Source of the DNA: Microcoleus sp. FACHB-672
GTDB lineage: Bacteria; Cyanobacteriota; Cyanobacteriia; Cyanobacteriales; Oscillatoriaceae
Direction of reading: 5' to 3'
Assembly (NCBI RefSeq): GCF_014695725.1
Contig: NZ_JACJOU010000031.1
Coordinates: 62,001 to 126,000, forward strand
Length of the DNA stretch: 64,000 nucleotides
A program made the position numbers and the translations under genes. Under the pieces are notes generated by a model. The model was not told the DNA's origin. It worked only from the letters and a program-made list of their open reading frames with translations, and made no database searches. Positions 36,478 to 43,238 of this stretch are shown piece after piece (position 1 is the first letter of the stretch; each line of letters opens with the position of its first letter).

Positions 36478-36508
36478 GTGCCGGCATCTCCTAAAATAAG
36501 ATGCCGGT
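36478..36508. repeat. GCCGGC-cored intergenic hairpin
   Basis: ccggcatct (36481-36489) and agatgccgg (36499-36507) form a 9-bp perfect stem with a nine-base loop, with flanking gtg/tgc pairs nearly continuing it. It lies after the flavoprotein gene. Similar TGCCGGCA hairpins occur at 46993-47028. Confidence 0.6.
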
Positions 36509-36682
36509 GCTTGCAATCTTTAATAATGCTGCCACTGACTGAACTCGCCCTAGGATTCGCCTCGTTCTCTTTAAAGGAATTTAAATATTAGCGCGAAAAT
36601 TTATTTTTTGGCTGGATTGCTAGACGCTTTAGAAATTGTGGCAAGATTAACTAGGAAAAATCCTAAATTTATCTAACTAACC

Positions 36683-37111
36683 ATGAATAGCTACCGAATT
36701 GTTTCAGAACTGAATGAGCAGCAAGTTTCAGAACTGACAGAATTGTATGCACATGAAGTTTGGAGTCAAAACAGAAGCCGAGAAGATGTGGTGAAGATGT
36801 TAGCGGCTTCAGATGTTGTAATCGGATTGATAGATGATTCTGATCATCTCATCGCGTTCATTCGCGTCTTAACAGATTTTGTCTACAGAGCATTTATTTA
36901 CGATGTGATTGTGAAGTCTAGCCATAGAAATCAAGGTGTGGGGAAAAAGTTAATGGATTCTGTTGTCGAGCATCCTCAATTGCAAACGGTGGAACGTTTA
37001 GGTTTGTCCTGTCTGCCAGAGATGATACCGTTTTACGAGCGCTGGGGTTTTACATCTGAAGTGGGTGGAGTTCAGTTGATGGCTCGCATTAATCAGAATC
37101 CCGCCCGATAA
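36683..37111 (+). CDS. GNAT-family N-acetyltransferase
   Basis: 142 residues. The GNAT fold is seen from DLIAFIRVLTD-like (DSDHLIAFIRVLTD) through AFIYDVIVKSSHRNQGVGKKLMDSVVEHP, whose RNQGVGKKL is the acetyl-CoA pyrophosphate loop, to ERLGLSCLPEMIPFYERWGFTSEVGGVQLM. Such enzymes acetylate a small molecule or protein amine. The substrate is not deducible. The gene stands alone. A 324-bp stretch before the DUF2237 gene follows, and it contains a 38-codon small gene candidate. Confidence 0.88.
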   Translation: MNSYRIVSELNEQQVSELTELYAHEVWSQNRSREDVVKMLAASDVVIGLIDDSDHLIAFIRVLTDFVYRAFIYDVIVKSSHRNQGVGKKLMDSVVEHPQLQTVERLGLSCLPEMIPFYERWGFTSEVGGVQLMARINQNPAR

Positions 37112-37227
37112 CATATTTTATCTCGTTATAAAATTGAATAGCATTAGGAGCGATCTACCCCAAAATACAAACTGTTTTCATTGGCGGCTAAAAGTAACAT
37201 CAATAAAAAGTAAGGTAAGGGTTTATT

Positions 37228-37344
37228 GTGGAAGATTTTGCTACAATTTTTCGAGGTAATTGGCAAGATTGGCTGACTGTGTTGGGCTATATAGGCTTCG
37301 CCGGCTTCATTATGTGGCGCGTCTTTACAACCGACAAAAAGTAA
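37228..37344 (+). CDS. 38-residue single-helix membrane protein candidate
   Basis: GTG start with TAAGGTAAGGG immediately upstream. The product begins MEDFATIFRGNWQDW and has a clean membrane helix LTVLGYIGFAGFIMWRVF, ending TTDKK. The architecture (short acidic lumenal or cytoplasmic start, one helix, basic end) is that of small membrane subunits of photosynthetic or respiratory complexes, but I do not recognise it as a named subunit. A good ribosome-binding site, codon use and stop spacing support it. It lies 92 bp before the DUF2237 gene and may share a transcript with it. Confidence 0.5.
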   Translation: MEDFATIFRGNWQDWLTVLGYIGFAGFIMWRVFTTDKK

Positions 37345-37435
37345 AGAACGATGCTTCACCGGCATCCCGCTTGCTAAAAGTGAATCTATATCGCTAATCT
37401 AACCAAAGAAAAACTATTGTGGAGAAGTTGCAATT

Positions 37436-37804
37436 GTGAGAGAGGCTAGTAACGTTCTGGGTGGAAAACTGGAAACTTGCTGCACATCCCCGATCACCGG
37501 ATTTTATCGGGATGGCAAATGCAACACGGGTGGGGGTGACATGGGTGCTCACGTTGTTTGTGCTCAAATGACGGAAGAATTTTTAAACTACACGAAGTCG
37601 AGGGGAAATGATTTGAGTACCCCTGTGCCGGGGTTTAATTTTCCGGGTTTGAAACCGGGAGATCGCTGGTGTTTGTGCGCCTCTCGCTGGAAAGAAGCGC
37701 TGGATGCAGGAGTCGCACCTCCTGTCGTTCTGCCAGCAACTCATGCCTCAGCGTTAGAATACGCTTCTTTAAGCGAACTGAAGCAAAACGCTTTAGAACT
37801 GTAG
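37436..37804 (+). CDS. DUF2237 protein
   Basis: 122 residues, GTG start with GGAG about ten bases upstream. DUF2237 motifs are near-complete: NVLGGKLETCCTSPITGFYRDGKCNTGGGDMGAHVVCAQMTEEFL, SRGNDLSTPVPGFNFPGLKPGDRWCLCASRWKEALDAGVAPPVVLPATHASALEYASL. Five or more conserved Cys residues suggest metal or cluster binding, or a redox role. The family is widespread in bacteria and some eukaryotes but has no assigned reaction. The length is full for the family. Confidence 0.9.
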   Translation: MREASNVLGGKLETCCTSPITGFYRDGKCNTGGGDMGAHVVCAQMTEEFLNYTKSRGNDLSTPVPGFNFPGLKPGDRWCLCASRWKEALDAGVAPPVVLPATHASALEYASLSELKQNALEL

Positions 37805-37887
37805 GTTACAATTTACCCTCGTTTACCTTATAATATCCTGCCAATTTTGTCAGTTACCTTCTTTATCCTTGAATTGTTTTGGACTGC

Positions 37888-38574
37888 TTAACCGCAACGT
37901 TCAACCCAATCAATTTCAGGTAACTGGCCGGCTCGGATATAGATAACACGATTGCCATCTGTCTCAAAAATTAAGCGAGAGTTACTATCCTCTACATCTT
38001 TAGGAATCACCGTCATAAAGTGTCCTCCGGGGATGTATTTATGGTCGGTAATTTCCAACTTTCCGGCATATAAACTTTTAATTTGGGCTTCTGTATCACC
38101 AATTCGAGCACCGCTAAGAGTCGAAATTGTGCGAATCTCTTGAGTCACATCAACCAACTGAGGTCGGTTGTTAATCTCTTTGGTAATTTGAGAAGTTAAA
38201 TCGACTCGGACAATGCGATTGGAATTAAGCATAAATTCCAATCCGTCTGGAGCATCTGGCAACTTCACATAGCTGCAACTTTGACTCACATCGGGTGCCT
38301 TGCCATCTAAGGCAACCAGTTGAGTTCCTGCCGCTTGAGAGGCTTCCTCAACCGTCATCCCGACTCGAATAGCCCCAAACCCCTGCGTTGTAACTTTCGC
38401 AGAATAGAACCGCTGCGCTTGGTTGCTAGTGGGTGCCGGTGACTCGGAAGCAATCGGTGTGGTGGTTAATGGTTGAGCATTGATCGCTTGATCTGAGGTT
38501 TGCGATTGACAACCAACCGTATTCAGCAGCAGAATTGAAGCGATTCCTATAAACTTTAACTTTGCAACTTTCAT
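37888..38574 (-). CDS. Lipoprotein of unknown function
   Basis: 228 residues. A lipoprotein signal KLKFIGIASILLLNTVGCQSQ (Cys 22) is followed by a Ser/Thr/Pro linker. The folded part starts with STKVTTQGFGAIRVGMTVEEASQAAGT-like sequence (AKVTTQGFGAIRVGMTVEEA) and later has STLSGARIGDTEAQIKSLY, VIPKDVEDSNSRLIFETDGNRVIYIRAGQLPEIDWVERCG. The two GxRxGxTxxEA-type blocks look like a duplicated small beta-alpha unit as in SmpA/OmlA-like or BLIP-like lipoproteins, but no specific family is claimed. It should sit on the periplasmic side of a membrane. The gene is convergent with DUF2237 and isolated upstream by about 130 bp. Confidence 0.75.
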   Translation of the reverse strand: MKVAKLKFIGIASILLLNTVGCQSQTSDQAINAQPLTTTPIASESPAPTSNQAQRFYSAKVTTQGFGAIRVGMTVEEASQAAGTQLVALDGKAPDVSQSCSYVKLPDAPDGLEFMLNSNRIVRVDLTSQITKEINNRPQLVDVTQEIRTISTLSGARIGDTEAQIKSLYAGKLEITDHKYIPGGHFMTVIPKDVEDSNSRLIFETDGNRVIYIRAGQLPEIDWVERCG

Positions 38575-38706
38575 AGAATTTTCTCGACTTAAACTTTCAA
38601 TTGTTCAGATTATTGCCGTCTGCATCTATAGACACAGCATGAAAGCTCCTATTTCCGTAATCTGACAAAAAAAAGTTGAAGCCGGCGATCCTGCTTTCTC
38701 CGCAAT

Positions 38707-39102
38707 TTATCGTGCCGATGAAATTGCTTCTTCTAAAAAGTTCCCTAATTCAGCCTCGCTCATCTCACTTTGGACAACCTGGATCACCAAGTCATACGCC
38801 TGATCATTCGTCAAATTAAGAGAATAGCGATTCAATCGTAAAAAAGTATCCAGCACCGCAAACGCTGTCCGTTTGTTCTCATCAATAAATGGGTGATTCA
38901 TTGCCAAGTGATAAAGATATGCGGCAGCTTGTTTATGAATTGTAGCGTGTAGAAGGTTGCCGACAAATGTCGCTTGGGGTTGAGCGAGAGCAGACTCTAG
39001 CAAACCGCTATCTCTAATTCCCTGACTGCCTCCAAATATCTCAATTTGTCTGGCATGAATCTGTAGAACCGCAGTTTTGTTAATAAACTCAGGAGTTAGC
39101 AA
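38707..39102 (-). CDS. Doc/death-on-curing-type Fic-fold toxin
   Basis: 131 residues from a TTG at 39102, chosen because AGGAGG lies 12 bases upstream and the protein then starts LLTPEFINKTAVLQIHARQIEIFGG, the usual N-terminus; the longer ATG-started frame to 39165 would overlap most of the antitoxin. The Fic/Doc core is HPFIDENKRTAFAVLDTFL (HxFxDxNKRT type), with the invariant His and the Lys of Doc toxins. Doc proteins phosphorylate elongation factor Tu; family membership suggests the same here. The start overlaps the antitoxin gene by 14 bp, implying translational coupling. Confidence 0.85.
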   Translation of the reverse strand: MLTPEFINKTAVLQIHARQIEIFGGSQGIRDSGLLESALAQPQATFVGNLLHATIHKQAAAYLYHLAMNHPFIDENKRTAFAVLDTFLRLNRYSLNLTNDQAYDLVIQVVQSEMSEAELGNFLEEAISSAR

Positions 39103-39277
39103 GACGACGGTAAACCTCCTTTCTCTCCCGTTCAGATTCCAGGTATGCCTGCCATACCCGATCATCTATGTTAGATTGTTTCTCAGCTTTGAGAGAGCGT
39201 ACAAACTCAAGCACCTCGTGCAGATCAGATTCCGGTACTTGGTCAAGTTCCTGCAGAAGTTGTTCTTTAATGGTCAT
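39089..39277 (-). CDS. DUF2281-like antitoxin
   Basis: 62 residues: TIKEQLLQELDQVPESDLHEVLEFVRSLKAEKQ is the DUF2281/short antitoxin type, followed by a charged helix (QAYLESERERKEVYRRLANS) that probably wraps the toxin. It precedes the Doc-type gene with a 14-bp overlap. The toxin's ribosome-binding site lies inside its last codons. It probably represses its own promoter, as in most type II modules. Confidence 0.75.
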   Translation of the reverse strand: MTIKEQLLQELDQVPESDLHEVLEFVRSLKAEKQSNIDDRVWQAYLESERERKEVYRRLANS

Positions 39278-39387
39278 TATCCTAAATTGTTAGATAAAGC
39301 ATTATTTAATTTTACACTAATTGGGGTGTCGGCATCCACTATAATAAGATAACATCTGTCTGATTCCGCTGATGGAGGCAGCATCAA

Positions 39388-39960
39388 ATGGTACAAATAT
39401 CTCCTCAATATCTGAACTTAGAGGAGTTTCTCAAACTCCCAGAGACGAAGCCGGCTAGTGAGTATAGCAACGGTGAAATTATTCAGAAATCTATGCCAAA
39501 AACTCGCCATTCCCGCCTTCAGGGGAAGTTGATCAGCACAATCAATGAAGTGGTCGAGGATCGCCGGATCGCTTATGCTTTCCCTGAACTTCGATGTACA
39601 TTTGGCGGGCAGTCAATCGTTCCAGATGTTACTGTTTTTCACTGGGTTAAAATTAAATTCAATGAATATGGAGAACCTGTGGATGATGTTTTGATAGCCC
39701 CCGACTGGACGATAGAAATTCTTTCTCCAGAACAGAGTTCAAACCGAGTGACAGGTAAAATTTTGCACTGTCTGAGTCATGGCTCTCAATTAGGATGGTT
39801 AATTGACCCGGATGATCGCTCAGTCTTGATTTTTTTACCGAATCAACAACCCCAATTATGCCGGGGAAGCGAGCAGTTAGTTGTGCTAGATGGAATCGAT
39901 CTTTTGTTAACGGCAGAGCAAGTTTTTGGGTGGTTGAGAATGGCCGTTTCAGCAGGCTAA
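39388..39960 (+). CDS. Uma2-family putative nuclease (3)
   Basis: 190 residues. N-terminal LNLEEFLKLPETKPASEYSNGEIIQKSMPKTRHSRLQGKLI, RCTFGGQSIVPDVTVFHWVKI with the conserved Asp, and PDWTIEILSPEQSSNRVTGKILHCLSHGSQLGWLIDPDDRSVLIF as the PD-(D/E)XK-like core (E and Lys present). GGAGG lies ten bases before the ATG. It is closely related to the oppositely oriented Uma2 gene at 40015-40578, including the ribosome-binding region, so the two form an inverted duplicate. Confidence 0.9.
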   Translation: MVQISPQYLNLEEFLKLPETKPASEYSNGEIIQKSMPKTRHSRLQGKLISTINEVVEDRRIAYAFPELRCTFGGQSIVPDVTVFHWVKIKFNEYGEPVDDVLIAPDWTIEILSPEQSSNRVTGKILHCLSHGSQLGWLIDPDDRSVLIFLPNQQPQLCRGSEQLVVLDGIDLLLTAEQVFGWLRMAVSAG

Positions 39961-40014
39961 ATCTTGCCGATAGTGCCAATAAGGTCAACCAAGATAAAGC
40001 TAATTTAGTAAGGT

Positions 40015-40578
40015 TTATTCTAACAGCCATCTGAATAAATCTCCTACACTCAACCGCAGCTCACCTGCAAACGAAGGAACAGGGATTTCCTCTTCAGATT
40101 CATCAAAAACTTCCGTCTGCTGCTGGGGACGATAAACAAAAACTGTTTTCTCCTCCGGATCGATTAACCAGCCCATTTGAGTCTCAAATTTCAGGCATTG
40201 GATAATTTTTTTTGTGACTTTTGTTTGACTTTGTTCTGGTGATAAAATTTCGATAATCCAATTAGGAGCTATCGTAAATACATTCGCTATACTGCCATTG
40301 TATTCGCGGGGAATTCTGTTCCAAACAAACACAGATACATCAGGCACGATTGCTCGGCCACCAAACGTGCATCGTAACTCTGGAAATGCCCTTGCTATTT
40401 TCTGCGGTTTTAAAGTTGCATTAATTGCCGTTATCAATTCACCCTGAATGACGCTGTGTTGACCCTGTGGCATAGGCTTCTGAATAATTTCTCCATCGAT
40501 ATATTCACTAGCCGGCTGGGTTTCTGGCAGTTTCAGAAACTCTTCTAAGGGTAAAAGTTTAGATGATGTTTGTACCAT
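40015..40578 (-). CDS. Uma2-family putative nuclease (4)
   Basis: 187 residues, paralogue of the convergent gene 39388-39960: LPLEEFLKLPETQPASEYIDGEIIQKPMPQGQHSVIQGELI, RCTFGGRAIVPDVSVFVWNRI, PNWIIEILSPEQSQTKVTKKIIQCLKFETQMGWLIDPEEKTVFVYRPQQQ. Conserved Asp, Glu and Lys positions are present. The upstream 20 or so bases (GGAGGC.GC.TCAAATGGTACAA) also match the other copy. Together they make a 1.2-kb inverted repeat of diverged sequence with about 55 bp between the stops. Confidence 0.9.
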   Translation of the reverse strand: MVQTSSKLLPLEEFLKLPETQPASEYIDGEIIQKPMPQGQHSVIQGELITAINATLKPQKIARAFPELRCTFGGRAIVPDVSVFVWNRIPREYNGSIANVFTIAPNWIIEILSPEQSQTKVTKKIIQCLKFETQMGWLIDPEEKTVFVYRPQQQTEVFDESEEEIPVPSFAGELRLSVGDLFRWLLE

Positions 40579-40670
40579 TTGAGGCGGCCTCCAAATTTAT
40601 TAAAGTAGGCAGCAACAGCTATCAATTATAACACCGGCACCAAAAACTGCTCGCTACTTTCTTGCTCATT

Positions 40671-40728
40671 AAAAATAAAAAACCTCGGCAATCGCTCAGT
40701 CAGAATTCGGATTGAAAGAGCGATTGCC
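40671..40728 (-). terminator. Rho-independent terminator of the 40735-41154 gene
   Basis: On the minus strand, ggcaatcgctc and gagcgattgcc form an 11-bp perfect stem (40718-40728 with 40687-40697), followed by a T-rich run. It starts 7 bp after the gene's stop. Confidence 0.85.
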
Positions 40729-40734
40729 AATGAA

Positions 40735-41154
40735 TTAGCGGTCACGCGACAGCAAATTTGATACGGCTGCGTGCATGAACGCAATATCGGGGTCGCGCTG
40801 AATTGCTTGATAGTAACGCTGCTCTCGCGGCGTCCCCTCTTCTGAAGGGTGAAGCAAGCTACGAGCTTCGTTTAATAGCTCATTCGCTCTATCTAATGTA
40901 ATTGGTTCTTTCGCGCTGACAGCTTCATCAATTTGGACAATAAACTGAGACAATGGCCGTAGCCAGCTAAACCATTCATCACCGACAACAAGCTGGAAAA
41001 ATTCGCCTTTTGACTTGATGGGGCCATGAGACTGCTCATAAACCCCTCGTTCTGAGTGCAGCAGTGCTTTGTGCAAGTGGAGCACTGCATCGCGCACTTC
41101 ACGCAGGCGGTGAAAGGGAAGATCGAGACCGGGATTAGTTGGAGACATTGACAA
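40735..41154 (-). CDS. Hypothetical soluble protein
   Basis: 139 residues, helical and charged: LPFHRLREVRDAVLHLHKALLHSERGVYEQSHGPIKSKGEFFQLVVGDEWFSWLRPLSQFIVQIDEAVSA, then ITLDRANELLNEARSLLHPSEEGTPREQRYYQAIQRDPDIAFMHAAVSNLL. No domain or signal peptide is visible. It has a good terminator, suggesting a genuine gene. The composition suits a helical-bundle cytoplasmic protein. The function is unknown; I recall similar conserved hypothetical proteins in bacteria but cannot name a family. Confidence 0.75.
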   Translation of the reverse strand: MSMSPTNPGLDLPFHRLREVRDAVLHLHKALLHSERGVYEQSHGPIKSKGEFFQLVVGDEWFSWLRPLSQFIVQIDEAVSAKEPITLDRANELLNEARSLLHPSEEGTPREQRYYQAIQRDPDIAFMHAAVSNLLSRDR

Positions 41155-41276
41155 GCATGATAATCGCTACTTCTTCGATCTTGTCATATTGATTTGATTC
41201 TCTGCGAGATCACACGTGAATCTCTGAAAACCGGCAGGGTGGACAAAAGCCCACCGCTACCTGCAAACCGAGCGAT

Positions 41277-42512
41277 CTATGCCTTAAACTTCTCAGTAAT
41301 TCGCCGCATTGCCTCCTCTACATTTTCTCGGCTGTTAAATGCCGAAATGCGGAAGTAACCTTCGCCGGCAGCACCGAAACCCGAACCCGGTGTTCCCACC
41401 ACATTGCAAGTTTGCAACAACTTATCAAAGAAATCCCAGCTTGAAAGGTTATTTGGTGTTTTCACCCAAACATAAGGTGCATTCACGCCACCATAAACAG
41501 CGATACCGGCTTCACTCAGTTTTTCGCGGATAATTTTGGCATTTTCTAGATAGAAACTGACCAATGCTTTAACTTGCGCCTTGCCTTCCTCAGAATAAAC
41601 CGCCTCAGCCGCACGTTGTACAATGTAAGAAACGCCATTAAATTTAGTCGTTTGCCGGCGGTTCCACAGCTTCCACAGTTCCACATCGGAACCATCAGAC
41701 GCTTTTGCCGTGAGTGTTTTTGGCACGACTGTAAACGCACAGCGAGTGCCGGTAAATCCTGCCGTTTTGGAGAAGGAACGAAACTCGATTGCACAATCTC
41801 GTGCGCCTTCTATTTCGTAGATAGAATGGGGAAGGTTTGGATCGGTAATATAGGCTTCGTAAGCTGCATCAAAAAAGATGATGGAGCCATTCGCCTTGGC
41901 ATAATCCACCCACGCTTTTAAGTGTTCCTTGGTGGCAACTGCGCCGGTGGGATTATTGGGAAAACAAAGATAAATTAAATCGACTTTTTGAGTAGGGATT
42001 TGAGCGGTAAAATTATTTTCTGCGGTGATAGGCAGATAAACTAAACCCTCAAATTCGCTCTTATCGTTAGCAGCGCCGGTGTGTCCTGCCATCACGTTTG
42101 TGTCTACATAAACGGGATAGACGGGGTCAGTGACGGCAATGGTGTTGTTATCGCCAAAGATGTCGAGAATGTTGCCGGTGTCGCATTTAGAGCCATCAGA
42201 GATGAAGATTTCCGACGCATCAACATTGCATCCCCGCGCCTGGAAGTCATCGCCGGCAATCTTTTCGCGCAACCAAGCATAACCCTGCTCTGGGCCATAT
42301 CCTTTGAATGTGGCGCGATCACCCATTTCTTCGACTGCTTTAATCATCGCTGCACGGCACGCTTCCGGTAATGGTTCGGTGACATCACCAATGCCTAGCC
42401 GGATAATCTTAGCGTCAGGATTTGCCTCAGCGAAGGCATTCACTCGTCGCCCAATTTCAGGAAACAGGTAGCCGGCTTTAAGTTTGAGGTAGTTATCGTT
42501 AATCGTTGCCAT
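41277..42512 (-). CDS. dapL: LL-diaminopimelate aminotransferase
   Basis: 411 residues. This PLP enzyme makes LL-diaminopimelate directly from tetrahydrodipicolinate and glutamate for lysine and peptidoglycan, as in plants and cyanobacteria. Motifs: [45 protein letters not shown] at the N-terminus, [71 protein letters not shown] and [18 protein letters not shown], where the Lys of FSKTAG is the PLP Schiff base. The length is normal. It is divergent from the ridA gene (about 270 bp). Confidence 0.97.
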   Translation of the reverse strand: MATINDNYLKLKAGYLFPEIGRRVNAFAEANPDAKIIRLGIGDVTEPLPEACRAAMIKAVEEMGDRATFKGYGPEQGYAWLREKIAGDDFQARGCNVDASEIFISDGSKCDTGNILDIFGDNNTIAVTDPVYPVYVDTNVMAGHTGAANDKSEFEGLVYLPITAENNFTAQIPTQKVDLIYLCFPNNPTGAVATKEHLKAWVDYAKANGSIIFFDAAYEAYITDPNLPHSIYEIEGARDCAIEFRSFSKTAGFTGTRCAFTVVPKTLTAKASDGSDVELWKLWNRRQTTKFNGVSYIVQRAAEAVYSEEGKAQVKALVSFYLENAKIIREKLSEAGIAVYGGVNAPYVWVKTPNNLSSWDFFDKLLQTCNVVGTPGSGFGAAGEGYFRISAFNSRENVEEAMRRITEKFKA

Positions 42513-42778
42513 GTTTAATCATCACAAATGCCCTAAAACAGCTTACTGCTAATCGTCGCGTTATGGCGAGCATCTGAGGTTTGCCAAAATAATTAGGCAG
42601 TTAGTTAAGCATGAAGATAATCTGAGGCAAGTTTTCCAATTTTCACTGTACGCCAGAAATTTTTAAACGTTTTGCGAGCTATTCCACAGCAGATTTAACG
42701 CTCACAGATGCGATAATGCCTGATGGAGAAACCTGCAAACCAGCACACTCTCCGGAAAACTCAGAATCAGAGATATCA

Positions 42779-43174
42779 ATGACGAAAAAAATTATCCGTA
42801 CCGACCAAGCACCGGCACCCGTTGGCCCTTACAATCAAGCAGTCGCGGCAACCGGCACGATGATCTTTGTTGCTGGTCAAATTGCGATTGATCCCAAAAT
42901 TAATGATATTGTCTTTCCCGACGATGTCGCTAAGCAGACCGAACAAGTGATGAAAAATCTTGAAGCAATTCTAACGGCGGCTGGAGCGACTTTTAATGAT
43001 GTTGTGAAAACCAGTGTATTTCTCTTAGATATGAATGATTTCGCGGCGATGAATGCCGTTTATGCGAAATATTTTGATGAGGAAACAGCGCCGGCACGCG
43101 CAACTGTTCAGGTTTCCCGTTTACCCAAAGATGTGCGGGTAGAAATTGAGTGTATTGCCGTGATTGGCAGTTAA
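42779..43174 (+). CDS. ridA: RidA-family enamine/imine deaminase
   Basis: 131 residues from ATG 42779; an earlier in-frame ATG at 42716 adds 21 unrelated residues and is unlikely. Family blocks: APAPVGPYNQAVAATGTMIFVAGQIAIDP, the middle QVMKNLEAILTAAGATFNDVVKTSVFLLDMNDFAAMNAVYAKYF, and APARATVQVSRLPKDVRVEIECIAV with the conserved Arg and Glu. RidA hydrolyses reactive enamines generated by PLP enzymes, which fits its position divergent from the PLP enzyme gene dapL. A hairpin (43185-43219) follows. Confidence 0.95.
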   Translation: MTKKIIRTDQAPAPVGPYNQAVAATGTMIFVAGQIAIDPKINDIVFPDDVAKQTEQVMKNLEAILTAAGATFNDVVKTSVFLLDMNDFAAMNAVYAKYFDEETAPARATVQVSRLPKDVRVEIECIAVIGS

Positions 43175-43184
43175 ATTTATTCCG

Positions 43185-43219
43185 TTTCGTAGGGTGCAGG
43201 ATGCAGACACCCTACGAAA
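43185..43219. terminator. Bidirectional hairpin between convergent genes
   Basis: tttcgtagggtg (43185-43196) and caccctacgaaa (43208-43219) form a 12-bp perfect stem with an 11-base loop between ridA and the convergent hydrolase gene. T-runs are short on both sides, so termination is likely but not certain. Confidence 0.6.
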
Positions 43220-43238
43220 TTGCAATCAAATTTTCGGT

